Part shown: positions 1 to 9,607 of the stretch, one piece after another
Position numbering within the stretch: the stretch's first letter is position 1
Layout: every line of letters begins with the position of its first letter
Source of the DNA: Phyllobacterium zundukense
Lineage (GTDB): Bacteria > Pseudomonadota > Alphaproteobacteria > Rhizobiales > Rhizobiaceae
Direction of reading: 5' to 3'
Assembly: GCF_002764115.1 (NCBI RefSeq)
Contig: NZ_CP017943.1
Coordinates: forward strand, 310,001 to 374,000
DNA: 64,000 bases
The notes under the pieces: generated by a model
What the model was told of the DNA's origin: nothing
Databases searched by the model: none
What the model saw: only the letters and a program-made list of their open reading frames with translations
Made by a program: the position numbers and the translations under genes

Positions 1-767
1 AGCATCTGAGGCACCAGCAAAACCTCTTGGTCACAGGGATCATATATCCCCCAGACACAGTAAAGGAAGATGCGGAGCGTTTTGAAGCGACCCTGTTTCT
101 TGCAATTAACTCCAACCAGACAAACGCGCCACCAGCTCTCCGGCAGGAGATTGAAGTAATTCTGCGTCCTTACAGTCCCACAGCTATCGGGAAGCAAATT
201 ATGCAGAGGCTAGCGAGCGCAGGTCCGCTTTCAGGTTATGTTGAAACCCACGCATTCGACCATGGGAAGCTGAAGAGTACTTCGATTGTCAGCTATGGCT
301 TGGGTCCACTTATTAAATTGGGCGGGCAAGATTCATTGTTTCGCTTATTTGAGCACCCCCAGAAGGACACTATCGCAAGCGAAGGTTCTTCCGAAGCCCT
401 TGCTGCGTACTTGCAATTTGCAACTAGCAAGATCAACGCATTTCTCAATGCAGTGAAAAGCGATGTAGGGACCGAGCGGTGGACGGCTGATCGTTCCGTG
501 GCTGACCGTGTGATTACAGTGACCTATATCAATACATTTTTGATAATCCTCAGACTGATTATTGAGAACGATATGCCAACAGATTTCGCGACTCTTAAAG
601 CGAAATTGGCGGGGGTCGGCAATTTCCCCTTCAAGGAATTCCGTTCGAGCCAGTACAATCGCAGGGCTCAGGAAATCTTTGCCGCAAAGTTTAAGCCTGA
701 CGGAAAAAAGGAACTAGCAGAAGACAAATCAGTTCCGACTGAGCTGGAACCTGAGACCACCTCCTGA
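1..767 (+). CDS. DGQHR-domain-like protein, C-terminal part (partial)
   Basis: The reading frame is open from the window edge, so the true start lies upstream; about 255 residues are visible. A stretch near residue 30 (F-L-A-I-N-S-N-Q-T) resembles the segment after the DGQHR motif in DndB/DGQHR-domain proteins, where an Asn-Gln pair follows a Phe-rich strand. The rest is helical with no membrane segments and ends in a charged Lys/Glu-rich tail. DGQHR proteins are linked to phosphorothioate DNA modification and to mobile DNA, but the exact role of this one cannot be told. No partner gene is visible downstream, where gene debris begins. Assignment rests on one motif region and is tentative. Confidence 0.5.
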   Translation, partial: HLRHQQNLLVTGIIYPPDTVKEDAERFEATLFLAINSNQTNAPPALRQEIEVILRPYSPTAIGKQIMQRLASAGPLSGYVETHAFDHGKLKSTSIVSYGLGPLIKLGGQDSLFRLFEHPQKDTIASEGSSEALAAYLQFATSKINAFLNAVKSDVGTERWTADRSVADRVITVTYINTFLIILRLIIENDMPTDFATLKAKLAGVGNFPFKEFRSSQYNRRAQEIFAAKFKPDGKKELAEDKSVPTELEPETTS

Positions 768-977
768 CAGTGTCAGGGTCGCGTAGGCAGCTGAAGAAGT
801 AAGGCACATTTGAACCGACTTTCGATGTCGCCAGTCGAATGTTGGCACCGAGCGTTTCCCCCCGAAATAACGTGTTGCCGAACGACTGTGGATTCGCTCC
901 GACCTTGCTCCAGCATCAATACCGGTCCCTTAAAACGCCCGCCAGATGGGGTGACCTTGGCGCGTACTTTGTCTTGG

Positions 978-1073
978 CCGAAAGAGGCAATTTACTTGGT
1001 CCCGCAACGCCTATGCGTGACGAATGCGGATATCGACCGGATCTACGAAGCCATTGATGAGGCGCGGACATAA
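978..1073 (+). pseudogene. bioA C-terminal fragment
   Basis: About 30 codons match the end of BioA: the remnant reads I-Y-L-V-P followed by C-V-T and then Y-E-A-I-D-E-A, where the intact BioA in this window has V-I-Y-L-M-P, C-V-T and Y-D-A-I-D-E-V. Nothing recognisable as BioA lies before it. It is directly followed by a bioZ fragment in the same order as in a bio operon, so it is the relic of a second bioA-bioZ junction. It is on the opposite strand from the intact operon. Confidence 0.7.
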
Positions 1074-1092
1074 TTGTCCAAGGCGGTCACCG

Positions 1093-1440
1093 ATGAGTTC
1101 GGTCAAGGCAAGCCGTATCGCCGGGTTCTGCCATTACGCTCCAGAGCGCCGCGTTTGCGCAGATCGAAAACCAGCTTGATCTCGAACCCGGCTGGATCGA
1201 GCGCTGGATCGGCATCCGCGCGCGGCGCTGGGTCGTGCAAGGAGAACTGCTTACCGATCTTGCAGCAAAGGTGGGTTCGTTAGCGATGAACAATGCCAAC
1301 ATAGACCCTGGCGACATCGCGTTGACGATCCTGGCCACCTCGACCCCTGACCATCTGCTGCCGCCCTCGGCACCGCTGCTTGCCCATCATCTGGGCCTGG
1401 CGAACGCCGGCGCGATCGATCTTGCCGGAGCCTGCTCCGT
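1093..1440 (+). pseudogene. bioZ N-terminal fragment
   Basis: This begins with an ATG ([12 protein letters not shown]) typical of BioZ, shifts frame near 1150, and then follows the KAS III fold up to the active-site segment D-L-A-G-A-C-S, where the similarity stops. It differs from the intact bioZ at many residues, so it is a diverged relative and not a recent copy. Together with the bioA fragment just upstream it records a lost bio operon on the plus strand. Confidence 0.8.
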
Positions 1441-1897
1441 GACAGACGTTGGACAATGAAATCAGGGGAAGTGGGAACCGGTTCGCACGACGGCCCGTCG
1501 GCTGACGGTTTCTGCAATCGCGCCGGTCGCAGTGCCGGGCCCGGGCCTAGGCCCAAGGCTAGCCTCGCTTATCCGCAAGCTCCGCCGCAATGGCAACCGG
1601 CGGTTCGGGGATGTCTTCGGGACGAAGACAAGAAGGGATGGACAGCGCGTCCGCCCGACCCGAAAGGACATCCCGTGCAATTGATATTTGCCGATCCGCG
1701 CAGCCCGAAGGAAGATCCCGACAAGCTCCGCCAATCGAAATCCACGCCGTAGTCCGACGCACTTCTTGGGCGCATTGATCAGGGCGGTTGGCGTTGCGCA
1801 GCCACCCTTCGTCAAGTGCTCATAGCAGGCGGCGCCGTTCAGGTTACAACAGGCTTGTTCGCCCGGTTCGGCTGGAGTTCTAGATCGACTCTGTTCG
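1441..1897. other. Intergenic stretch with no recognised gene
   Basis: Several short overlapping frames are open on both strands, as expected for GC-rich DNA, but none has a credible start, ribosome site or recognised motif. It separates the bioZ fragment from the 3' end of panD. Confidence 0.4.
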
Positions 1898-2332
1898 TCA
1901 CCAGTCGGATTCGCAGCCGTCGGCCGAACTCTTTATCGTCATATCCAGTGTGCCGTCCGGTTGTCGGAAGAGGTCGTAGGTAATCCGGTCGATAATCTCG
2001 TTCTCCTGGCCGAACACCAGAACCTTGGGCTTCATCTCGATCGCTTCATCGATCTGACAATAGACGCTGGATGCTATGATGATTTCATCCCCAAGCTGAC
2101 ACGTTCGCGCCGCTGCGCCATTGAGTATGCAGCAGCGCGAGCCAGCTTCCCCGTAGAGGACATAGGTGCTTATCCGAGCACCCGACATCTTGTTCCAGAT
2201 TTCCACGTATTCGAGCGGGACGATTCCAACCGCGCGGCAAAACTCTGCATCGATCGTTATTGATCCGTGGTAGTCGAGCTTCGACTCCGTTACCCGCAGA
2301 CCATGCAGTTTGGCGCCTACGAACTTTTTCAC
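1898..2332 (-). CDS. panD: Aspartate 1-decarboxylase PanD
   Basis: PanD makes beta-alanine from aspartate for pantothenate (CoA and ACP) synthesis. The proenzyme self-cleaves at Gly-Ser to form the pyruvoyl cofactor. Here the site is Y-H-G-S, Gly23-Ser24 from the chosen start. The early K-L-H, the I-S-T-Y strand and the N-G-A-A-A turn of the family are all present. At about 144 residues it is slightly longer than the usual 120-130. I chose the GTG at 2332 because GGGAG lies 9 bases upstream and the product then starts like other rhizobial PanD. A GTG at 2359 would add nine residues. It follows bioZ by a short gap and is probably the last gene of the biotin operon, which ties beta-alanine supply to a pathway that needs ACP and CoA substrates. 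Confidence 0.9.
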   Translation of the reverse strand: MKKFVGAKLHGLRVTESKLDYHGSITIDAEFCRAVGIVPLEYVEIWNKMSGARISTYVLYGEAGSRCCILNGAAARTCQLGDEIIIASSVYCQIDEAIEMKPKVLVFGQENEIIDRITYDLFRQPDGTLDMTIKSSADGCESDW

Positions 2333-2368
2333 CCCGACGTTCTCCCTTTTTTCGAACACTGAATTTTT

Positions 2369-3355
2369 TCAAACGGCAAACACGATCGCACCGCCTGTCA
2401 GTCCTGCCCCGGCCGCGGTGAGCAAAAGCTTCTCACCTTCCACAAACCTTCGCTTGATGTTGGCGACAGAAAGGGAGAGCGGAATGGTGGCAGCCGACGA
2501 ATTGCCGAAGGTTTCAATCGTGCGGATCGTCTTTTCCGGCTCGATTCCAAGGTTGCCGCAAATCAGGTCGAACATGCGCGCATTCGCCTGGTGCGGAACG
2601 AAACGGTCCACGGCTGCTGCTCCAATCCCCGCCTGCTCCAGCGCCCGCTTCGAGGTTCTTGTCATCAGCGCGACTGCGCGTGAGAAAACCTCGCGGCCGT
2701 CCTGCATGGTCATCAGGAAGTCCTGTGCACTCATATCGCGGGCGAAAGGCCGGTTGCTGCCTCCGGCAGGTATCTTGATCAGATCGTAGCCGCTGCCATC
2801 CGATGCGAGATCGGCGGAGAGAAGGCCGCTTTGCCGGTCTCTACCGGGCGCGAGCACGACGGCGCCCGCCGCATCGGCGAAAAGCACCGCACTTGCCCTT
2901 TCGGCGGGATTGATGCGGCGGCTGAGGATATTGGCGGCGACCACCAGCACGGCGCGGCCATGGGCGCGGACGAAGCCGTCGGCGAGGACGAGCGCATAAA
3001 GAAAGCCGGAGCAGGCGCCGGCGAGATCGATCGCACCGGAGTTCACCAGTCCCAGCCGGTGGGCCAGCAGCGGGGCCGAAGGTGGCAACAGATGATCCGG
3101 TGTCGAGGTCGCAAGCAAGGTGAGTGCGACCTCATTACTGGCGATCCTGGCATCCTGGAGCGCCATTCGTCCTGCTTCGGCGGCGAGGCCGCTCAGCGTC
3201 TCGCCGTCTTGGGCCCAGTAGCGCGTGCGGATGCCGGTCCTGCGTTCGATCCAGCCTGTGCCCAGACCGAGCTGCGCCTCGATCTCGGCATTCTCGACGC
3301 ATCGCGCCGGAACGGCATGACCAAAACCGGCCATGTGGGAAGACCAGGTCAGCAT
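2369..3355 (-). CDS. bioZ: BioZ, KAS III-like enzyme of pimeloyl precursor synthesis
   Basis: BioZ is a ketoacyl-ACP synthase III relative that replaces BioC/BioH in many alphaproteobacteria. It has been reported to condense a glutaryl thioester with malonyl-ACP to start the pimeloyl chain. The 328-residue product has the full KAS III triad: Cys115 in A-G-A-C-S-G-F, His in V-P-H-Q-A-N, and Asn in G-N-S-S. It sits between bioA and panD, with its ATG two bases after the bioA stop. Fragments of related bioZ genes lie at 1.1-1.4 kb and 9.2-9.3 kb. Family assignment is firm because of the operon context; substrate is from family knowledge. Confidence 0.93.
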   Translation of the reverse strand: MLTWSSHMAGFGHAVPARCVENAEIEAQLGLGTGWIERRTGIRTRYWAQDGETLSGLAAEAGRMALQDARIASNEVALTLLATSTPDHLLPPSAPLLAHRLGLVNSGAIDLAGACSGFLYALVLADGFVRAHGRAVLVVAANILSRRINPAERASAVLFADAAGAVVLAPGRDRQSGLLSADLASDGSGYDLIKIPAGGSNRPFARDMSAQDFLMTMQDGREVFSRAVALMTRTSKRALEQAGIGAAAVDRFVPHQANARMFDLICGNLGIEPEKTIRTIETFGNSSAATIPLSLSVANIKRRFVEGEKLLLTAAGAGLTGGAIVFAV

Positions 3356-3357
3356 CG

Positions 3358-4623
3358 TCAGACCTTTCCGAGAACGATCGATGCCACTTCATCTATGGCG
3401 TCATAGGCGCAGCCGAGCTCCTCCGCCGTCACGCAATAGGGCGGCATCAGATAGATCACGTTGCCGAGCGGACGGATGAGCAGCGCGCGCTCGCGAAACA
3501 GCTGCCGCATGCGAGGGCCGACCTCGGCGAGGTAACCGCCGGCCGGCACCGCAAGCTCGAGCGCCGCAATCGTCCCGATCTGCCGAATAGCGGCAAAACG
3601 TCGGTCCCCATGAAACCTCTCAAGGTTCTGCCGATGCAGCCCCGCGAGATTTTCTATCCGCTCAAGGACGGGTTCGCTGCGCCAGATTTCGAGATTGGCA
3701 ACAGCGGCGGCACAGGCGATCGGATTGGCGGTATAGGAACTTGAATGAAAGAAGGTCTTGCGCCGGTCGGTGGAAAGGTGAGCGTCGAAGATCGCGCCGG
3801 TGCAGAGCGTTGCTGCGAGCGGCAGCGCGCCGCCCGTCAACCCCTTGGAGGTGCACAAGATATCCGGTGTAATATTGGACTGCTCGCAGGCAAACATCGT
3901 TCCCGTCCGGCCCCAGCCGGTCATCACCTCATCGGCGATCAGCAGTGAGCCATGGCGCTCAGTGATCTCCTTCAACCCAGCAAGCACGCCGGCACCATAC
4001 ATCTTCATGCCGCCTGCGCCGAGAACCAGAGGCTCGATCAGCAGTGCCGCCACGCGGCCGGAACGGCAGAATGTTTCGAATCTGTCGAGCGTCCGCTGTT
4101 CCTGGCCCGCTTCGGGGAAGGCAAGCCGGTCTACGCCGAACAGCAGCGGTTCATAGGCGGCGTTGAAGACGCCCCGTTCCCCGGTCGACATGGTGCCGAT
4201 CGTATCGCCGTGGTAACCATGTTCCATCACGACGATACGGTCGCGGAATTCTCCCCAGTTGTGGAAATAGCCGAGCGCCATTTTGAGCGCCACCTCGACC
4301 GAGGTAGAGCCGCTGTCGGAATAGAAGACGTGCCTCAATCCAGCCGGCGCCACTTCTATCAGGCCCTTGGCCAGTTTTTCGGCGGGCCCATGCGAGAATT
4401 CGGCAAAGATGATCTGGTCGTAAGTCTCCGTCGCCGTGCGGATTGCTTCCATGATCGCAGGATGACGATGCCCGTGCGTGATCACCCACCAGGACGAGAT
4501 CGCGTCGAGAATGCGCTTGCCATCCTCGTCGAACAGATAGGCACCCTCGGTCGACACGATGCGTCTCATCGGCGGTTCGAGCGCATGCTGGGTGAAAGGG
4601 TGCCAGATGGTCGACCGGTTCAA
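3358..4623 (-). CDS. bioA: Adenosylmethionine-8-amino-7-oxononanoate aminotransferase BioA
   Basis: BioA is a class III PLP aminotransferase that converts KAPA to DAPA using S-adenosylmethionine as amino donor. The 421-residue product begins with the BioA-specific I-W-H-P-F-T-Q and S-S-W-W motifs. It carries the [11 protein letters not shown] cofactor segment and the PLP lysine in T-S-K-G-L-T-G-G, about residue 280. Its start overlaps the bioD stop by 4 bases, which indicates translational coupling. Length and motifs are normal. Confidence 0.96.
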   Translation of the reverse strand: MNRSTIWHPFTQHALEPPMRRIVSTEGAYLFDEDGKRILDAISSWWVITHGHRHPAIMEAIRTATETYDQIIFAEFSHGPAEKLAKGLIEVAPAGLRHVFYSDSGSTSVEVALKMALGYFHNWGEFRDRIVVMEHGYHGDTIGTMSTGERGVFNAAYEPLLFGVDRLAFPEAGQEQRTLDRFETFCRSGRVAALLIEPLVLGAGGMKMYGAGVLAGLKEITERHGSLLIADEVMTGWGRTGTMFACEQSNITPDILCTSKGLTGGALPLAATLCTGAIFDAHLSTDRRKTFFHSSSYTANPIACAAAVANLEIWRSEPVLERIENLAGLHRQNLERFHGDRRFAAIRQIGTIAALELAVPAGGYLAEVGPRMRQLFRERALLIRPLGNVIYLMPPYCVTAEELGCAYDAIDEVASIVLGKV

Positions 4624-5243
4624 GCGGGCACCTTTGCAAAGGAAGCAAGTTCGAAGTTGTCGCGGAACGTCCGGCGAAGCCCTTCGGGGGTGGTGTTCTC
4701 AAGCCAAGGCAGTCGGCCGAGCGAGCGAACGCCGCCGATTTGGACGATGATACGCTGCGTTTCGCGGTTCTCAGCGCCGATGAAGACGATGCCGAGGACC
4801 GGGATGGCGCGGTGCCGCATTAATTCGAGCGACAGCAGCGTGTGGTTGATCGTGCCGAGCGACGTCCGCGCGCAAAGGATGACCGGAATCTGCCAGCGGG
4901 CAAAAATATCGGCGAAGACGAGGTCGTCCGAGAGCGGCACGAGTAGCCCGCCTGCTCCCTCTATCACCAATGGCCGGCGGGTCATCGGCGGCACGAGCTT
5001 CCCCGGATCGATGGCAACGCCGTCGAGACGAGCCGAGAGATGCGGCGAGGCGGGCGTTGAAAGGCGATAGGCTTCCGGCAAGATGCGCCCGCGCGGAACA
5101 CCGCTCAGTCGGGCGATCGTCTCGCTGTCGGTCTCGCCGTCGAGGCCCGACTGGACGGGTTTCCAGTAGTATCCGTCCAGCGCACCAGTGAGCGCCGCGG
5201 AAAAGACGGTCTTGCCTATGCCGGTATCGGTGCCGGAGATCAC
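4620..5243 (-). CDS. bioD: Dethiobiotin synthetase BioD
   Basis: BioD closes the ureido ring of dethiobiotin from DAPA, CO2 and ATP. The product has 207 residues, slightly short for the family. The P-loop G-T-D-T-G-I-G-K-T is at residues 4-12, followed by Y-W-K-P-V-Q-S-G and the E-G-A-G-G nucleotide-site motif. The start is a GTG, since no ATG is available between the bioF stop and the P-loop. It lies between bioF and bioA in a tightly packed operon. Confidence 0.94.
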   Translation of the reverse strand: MISGTDTGIGKTVFSAALTGALDGYYWKPVQSGLDGETDSETIARLSGVPRGRILPEAYRLSTPASPHLSARLDGVAIDPGKLVPPMTRRPLVIEGAGGLLVPLSDDLVFADIFARWQIPVILCARTSLGTINHTLLSLELMRHRAIPVLGIVFIGAENRETQRIIVQIGGVRSLGRLPWLENTTPEGLRRTFRDNFELASFAKVPA

Positions 5244-5254
5244 GAAGCGGGGGC

Positions 5255-6400
5255 TTATGGCTGGTCCTCCTCGATCACTGCCGCCAGTTGCCCGACCATG
5301 CCCGCAATCTGCTCCTCATTGACATTGAGCGTGATGGAAATTCGAAGACGCGCCGTGCCTTCCGGCACGGTCGGCGGCCGGATTGCCCTGATGTCGTAAC
5401 CCTCGGCCTGCATCCGGCCGGCGATCCGGAGCGATCGGCCATTGTGGCCGATCATGACAGGCAGGATCTGCGAACCGCTGGGGCTGACGCCAAGCCTGGA
5501 GTGCAATTGTTCGCCCGCGAAATCCTTCAGGCGCTCCAGTCGCGTGCGACGCTCCGGTTCGTCGGCAATCATACGCAATGCCTCTCGCACCCCAGCGGCC
5601 ATCAGCGGGGAGGGCGCGGTCGAATAGATAAAATTGCGTGCACGGTTGATCAGATAGTCGGCGAGTGCCGAAGGCAGGCCCAAGAGCGCACCGGAGACGC
5701 CAAGCGCCTTGCCGCACGTGTGCAGCACCAGGATATTGCCGCGGCTCTCCAGCCCTGAGGCAATGCCGCGGCCGCCGGGGCCGAACACGCCGGTGGCATG
5801 CGCTTCGTCGATGACGAGGAAGCCGTTATGCCGGCGGGCGAGATCGGCCAGCGCGAAGACCGGCGCCTGGTCACCGTCCATCGAATAAAGGCTCTCGACC
5901 GCGATCCACGGACGCCCCTTGCCACCGCCTTCGCGCCAGTTGCGGATCGCCTGGTCAAAGGCTTCAACCTCTTTATGCGGCACGGCGACCGCCTCTGCCT
6001 TGCTCATTGATATGCCGTCATGGGCGCTGGCATGGATCAGCGCATCGCAGACGATCAGGTCGCCGCGCTGCGGCAGGGAAGAGAAGAGCGCAACATTGGC
6101 AGCAAATCCACTGCCGAAATAGAGGGCTTTCTCAACGCCAAAAAACGCCGCCGCCTCCGCTTCGAGCGCCTCATGTTCGGCATGATTGCCGCGCAGGAGC
6201 CGCGAGCCGCCGGCGCCGACCGGCACACCTTGGTCGATCGCAGCCGATATTGCAGCCTTCAGGCGGGGCGCATTGGCGAGCCCCAGATAATCATTGGAGG
6301 TGAAGTCCACGCCTTGCTGCGGTGCAAGTTCGCGGATCCGCGACTGGCGCCTGAGGCCGGCAAGCGTGGCCTCGTAGCGGGCGAGCGCCGGCAAACTCAA
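5255..6400 (-). CDS. bioF: 8-amino-7-oxononanoate synthase BioF
   Basis: BioF is a PLP enzyme of the alpha-oxoamine synthase family that condenses pimeloyl-ACP (or CoA) with alanine to give KAPA. The 381-residue product shows F-T-S-N-D-Y-L-G-L near residue 35, [10 protein letters not shown], and the PLP lysine in T-C-G-K-A-L-G. Its ATG overlaps the bioB stop by 4 bases. Normal length, no defects seen. Confidence 0.95.
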   Translation of the reverse strand: MSLPALARYEATLAGLRRQSRIRELAPQQGVDFTSNDYLGLANAPRLKAAISAAIDQGVPVGAGGSRLLRGNHAEHEALEAEAAAFFGVEKALYFGSGFAANVALFSSLPQRGDLIVCDALIHASAHDGISMSKAEAVAVPHKEVEAFDQAIRNWREGGGKGRPWIAVESLYSMDGDQAPVFALADLARRHNGFLVIDEAHATGVFGPGGRGIASGLESRGNILVLHTCGKALGVSGALLGLPSALADYLINRARNFIYSTAPSPLMAAGVREALRMIADEPERRTRLERLKDFAGEQLHSRLGVSPSGSQILPVMIGHNGRSLRIAGRMQAEGYDIRAIRPPTVPEGTARLRISITLNVNEEQIAGMVGQLAAVIEEDQP

Positions 6401-7419
6401 GACGCTGGCTCCAGTTCCATGGGCTTTAATCCAAGTCGGCGGAAGAGTGCGGCGTCATGATCCTCGCCGGGATTGTCGGCCGTCAGCAGCGTATCGCCGA
6501 CAAAGATCGAATTGGCTCCGGCAAAGAAACAAAGAGCCTGCATCTCGTCGCCCATCTCCGTGCGGCCGGCGGAGAGCCGCACGTGCGAACGCGGCATCAG
6601 GATACGGGCCAGCGCAATGGTGCGCACGAAATCGATGGGATCGACCGGCGCCGCATCGGCGAGCATGGAGCCGGGGATCGGGATCAGCATGTTGATTGGC
6701 ACGCTCTCCGGTGGTTCCGGCAGATTGGCGAGCGTAACCAGCATTGAGATGCGGTCATCGACTGTCTCACCCAACCCGAGAATGCCGCCAGCGCAGACCT
6801 TGATGCCGGCGTCACGGACATTGCTAAGCGTTTCCAACCGGTCTTCGAATGTACGGGTGGTTATGATCTGCGAATAAAAGCGCTCGGACGTATCGACATT
6901 GTGATTGTAGTAATTGAGGCCGGCACCCGCGAGCTTTTTGGACTGCTCCGGTGTCAGCATGCCGAGCGTCATGCAGGTTTCCATCCCGAGCGCTCTCACG
7001 CCCTCGACCATGGCAACCAGAGCATTCATGTCGCGATCCTTGGGATTGCGCCAGGCAGCGCCCATGCAATAGCGCGTCGCGCCGCCCTCCTTGGCCTTGC
7101 GTGCCTCTGCCACTACACGCTCGACTTCCAGGAGCTTGGAGGCCCTGAGGCCTGTCGGATAATGGGCGGACTGGCTGCAATAGCCGCAATCCTCCGGACA
7201 GCCACCGGTCTTGATCGACAAAAGCCGGCTCATCTGAATAGCGTTCGGATCGAAATTCGCCCGATGAACCTGTTGAGCCCGGAAGACGAGGTCGTTGAAC
7301 GGCAAATTATAGATAATTCTGGCTTCTTTTAATGAATTGCAGGTGCTGAAGGACGGGTTTTTCTTAGAATCACGTCTCGCCACGGCTACATTCTCCCACA
7401 TTCTCGCACTCGTCGTCAT
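6397..7419 (-). CDS. bioB: Biotin synthase BioB
   Basis: BioB is the radical SAM enzyme that inserts sulfur into dethiobiotin. The [4Fe-4S] cysteines are Cys74, Cys78 and Cys81 in [10 protein letters not shown]. The second-cluster residues are in M-E-T-C-M-T, K-V-C-A-G-G and the Arg of H-V-R-L-S-A-G-R. The 340-residue product is of family length. It is the first gene of the operon. An exact BioR box lies 24 bases before its ATG and a second exact box lies inside the first 40 codons, so repression by BioR is expected. The ribosome site at 7419 is weak; an ATG at codon 7 is an alternative start. Confidence 0.95.
   Translation of the reverse strand: MTTSARMWENVAVARRDSKKNPSFSTCNSLKEARIIYNLPFNDLVFRAQQVHRANFDPNAIQMSRLLSIKTGGCPEDCGYCSQSAHYPTGLRASKLLEVERVVAEARKAKEGGATRYCMGAAWRNPKDRDMNALVAMVEGVRALGMETCMTLGMLTPEQSKKLAGAGLNYYNHNVDTSERFYSQIITTRTFEDRLETLSNVRDAGIKVCAGGILGLGETVDDRISMLVTLANLPEPPESVPINMLIPIPGSMLADAAPVDPIDFVRTIALARILMPRSHVRLSAGRTEMGDEMQALCFFAGANSIFVGDTLLTADNPGEDHDAALFRRLGLKPMELEPAS
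7307..7316. promoter_or_regulatory. Second BioR box, inside bioB
   Basis: TTATAGATAA here is the exact reverse complement of the known BioR operator TTATCTATAA. On the bioB coding strand it spans the codons for I-I-Y-N (residues 35-38). It lies 103 bases inside the gene and 126 bases from the upstream box. It might allow looping or a roadblock, or be a chance product of the protein sequence. Confidence 0.5.
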
Positions 7420-7442
7420 CTTTTGGTAGATGCAATCTATTT

Positions 7443-7452
7443 TTATCTATAA
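7443..7452. promoter_or_regulatory. BioR operator upstream of bioB
   Basis: TTATCTATAA is an exact match to the operator reported for the GntR-type repressor BioR of alphaproteobacteria. It lies 24 bases before the bioB ATG, where it would overlap the promoter. A small inverted repeat (TAGAT-GCA-ATCTA, 7427-7439) lies next to it. No bioR gene is in the window, so the repressor would act in trans. Confidence 0.8.
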
Positions 7453-7596
7453 TTGTGCGGCGCAGCATTATCAACAGCTCTTTCGGCGAAAATGAACTCG
7501 ACCTGGCAGGGGGAAACAGAGCAACGGAAAGACATTAGATATCACGCAATTCATGGCCGAAGCGCATCGAAATATATGAGGCTGGAGCTGCCGATG

Positions 7597-7803
7597 TCAG
7601 TTCACCTCTTCCAGCTCGATCAGCGTCCCGAAGAAATCCTTTGGATGCAAAAAGAGCACAAGATTGCCATGTGCGCCGATCCTGGGAGTGCCACTGCCGA
7701 TGACGCGAGCTCCGGCCGCCTTGAGTTGATCACGGGCGGCGTTGATGTCCGTCACCTCGTAGCAGATATGGTGCATCCCGCCGTCCGGATTCCTGGCGAG
7801 GAA
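7597..7803 (-). pseudogene. Methylmalonyl-CoA epimerase C-terminal fragment
   Basis: The minus strand reads about 68 codons of the epimerase C-terminal half: G-G-M-H-H-I-C-Y-E-V, then G-A-R-V-I-G-S-G, G-A-H-G, F-L-H-P-K-D-F and the closing L-I-E-L-E-E-V before a stop. The metal-binding His of H-H-I-C-Y and the Glu of L-I-E-L-E are kept, but the N-terminal half is missing and no start is present. It is a relic of a glyoxalase-fold gene brought in with other debris. Confidence 0.8.
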
Positions 7804-8251
7804 GGATGCAATCGGCGATCTCAGCTGGATTCAAGATGGAAGGATGCTGGTATATGTATTGGACAATCGCAAAGGCTTGCCTAAGGTCGTTTTCTCTCGG
7901 TCTATATACTTGATGAACAGACCGCCCTGCGCGGTGCTCTAATCTTTGGTTAAACAGAAAACACCTGTCATAATGACAAGGTTAGAAACAGGGTGTTTTA
8001 CGTTTCGGAGATTGGGTGTGCGCGTTTGACTACGTGAGTAGATGGATTCCAATATGTGAAAAGGCAGCAGCTGGTTTGGAAGAATTTGCTTCTCGATACA
8101 AAGAGGCGAAGGCTGTAGCGCCTGACGCTGACGGCGGAATTGGTCATCCAAGGCCCGACCTCATTCAGGAGAGTTATTCGCTCCTTCATTAAAAGCGCGC
8201 CTCGGTGCAGGAAGTGTACAGAGTTGGTGTCGCCCATACAGAGAATACAAG
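7804..8251. other. Intergenic stretch with a small perfect palindrome
   Basis: No gene is recognised. At 7966-7978 lies the perfect palindrome TGTCAT-A-ATGACA, inside a larger interrupted inverted repeat (AAAACACC near 7958, GGGTGTTTT near 7991). It may be an operator or hairpin left from a lost gene. The end of this stretch leads to argF. Confidence 0.35.
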
Positions 8252-9168
8252 ATGGCATCCCGGAAGCATTTTCTCGACCTTTCCGCCGTTTCGTCGGAAG
8301 ACCTGCGCTCGATCCTCGATGACGCCAAGACCCGCAAACAGGCGACCAGCGCCGGACCGCTGGAAAGCCGCTTGCGGGCAAGATGCTGGCGATGATCTTC
8401 GAGAAGCCCTCCACGCGCACCCGCGTGTCCTTTGAGGTCGGCATGCGCCAACTCGGCGGCGAGGCGCTTTTCCTGTCGGGCACCGAGATGCAGCTCGGCC
8501 GCGCCGAGACCATCGGCGATACCGCCAGGGTTCTATCGCGCTACGTGGATGCGATCATGATGCGCACCACGGATCATTCGCGTCTGCTGGAGCTTGCCGA
8601 ACATGCGACCGTGCCGGTCATCAACGGCCTGACGGACGACACACATCCCTGCCAGATTATGGCCGACATTATGACTTTCGAACAGCATCGCGGTTCAGTG
8701 AAGGGAAAGACCGTCGCCTGGACAGGCGACGGCAACAACATCCTGCATTCATTTATCGAGGGTGCTGCCCGTTTCGGCTATAGAATGAATGTGTCCGTGC
8801 CATTGGGCTCTGAACCAAATGACAAGTTCCTGAAATGGGCGCGCAACCATGGCGGCGAGATAATGCTCTGTCATGATGCCAAACACGCAGTGACCGATGC
8901 CGATCTCGTAGTGACTGATAGCTGGGTCTCAATGAACCAGGAACACAAAGCGCGAGGTGACCATATAATTCAGCCCTACCAAGTCAATCGCCAGTTGATG
9001 AAGCAGGCCAACCCCCATGCACTCTTCATGCATTGCCTGCCCGCCCATCGCGGCGAGGAAGTCACTGATGAGGTGATGGACGGGCCGCAGTCTGTCGTCT
9101 TCGATGAAGCGGAAAACCGCTTGCATGCTCAAAAATCAGTATTGGCCTGGTGCCTGGGCCTGATCTGA
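8252..9168 (+). pseudogene. argF: Ornithine carbamoyltransferase ArgF, frameshifted
   Basis: ArgF makes citrulline from ornithine and carbamoyl phosphate. The frame that starts with ATG at 8252 gives the normal N-terminus (K-H-F-L-D-L-S) for about 40 codons, then slips near 8363-8375. The rest continues in another frame from K-P-L-A-G-K-M-L to the end. The carbamoyl-phosphate site S-T-R-T-R, the D-D-T-H-P-C-Q segment and the ornithine-loop H-C-L-P motif are all intact. Only a single one-base change separates it from a full gene. An ATG at 8383 could give a 261-residue product, but that would lack the N-terminal part of the carbamoyl-phosphate domain. Sequencing error is possible. Confidence 0.85.
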
Positions 9169-9213
9169 AACGAATGCGAGCCAGCGTTTGATTCTGCCAG
9201 TTGGGTTGTTGAA

Positions 9214-9322
9214 GGGTTGATGCGACGGCTGAGGATATTGACGGCGAGGCCATGCGCACGGACGAACCGCCTCTGCAAGGTGAGTGCATAGAGCAAGCCC
9301 AAGCAGGCGTCATCGATCTGCT
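9214..9322 (-). pseudogene. bioZ internal fragment
   Basis: The minus strand matches the intact bioZ around [10 protein letters not shown] and F-V-R-A-H-G, preceded by a version of the L-Y-A-L segment, with small deletions. It is the third bioZ sequence in 10 kb. It has the same orientation as the intact operon, and a bioB fragment lies on the far side of gabD. The two look like the ends of a second bio operon with gabD in the middle. Confidence 0.75.
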
Positions 9323-9607
9323 CCGCAATGTGATCGCTAGTTTCACCGAAGCTTGCGTAAGGGCCTATTCCTCATCTAACACGGCATAATTTTGCGGTTG
9401 GCGGAACTGGTGCCGTACTTGCACGACCACCGGTACTGCCGACGGATCACTTTAATGAAAAGAGCCACCTCAATCCGTCTATCAAAAAGGCTCACCAACG
9501 ATGGTCCGAAACAGATCTCATACCCTGATGGTTTGGGCAATAGCGGCAAGAGTGAAAGGCTGATCAGGCCGACACTTGGCGCACGTCAGACGTGTCGTTC
9601 CGGCGAA
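9323..9607. other. Unassigned stretch before gabD
   Basis: Short frames only, none recognised. It separates the bioZ fragment from the gabD stop codon. Confidence 0.3.

Noticed and set aside
2831..3744. Long plus-strand open frames opposite bioZ and bioA
   Set aside because: They are antisense to conserved genes, with no ribosome sites and with Arg/Gly/Ala-rich products typical of GC-rich antisense frames.
3952..5070. A 372-codon plus-strand frame opposite bioA and bioD
   Set aside because: It is a shadow of two well-supported genes and its product has no recognisable family.
7453..7884. A 143-codon plus-strand frame after bioB
   Set aside because: The minus strand there encodes a recognisable epimerase fragment, and the plus product has no family features.
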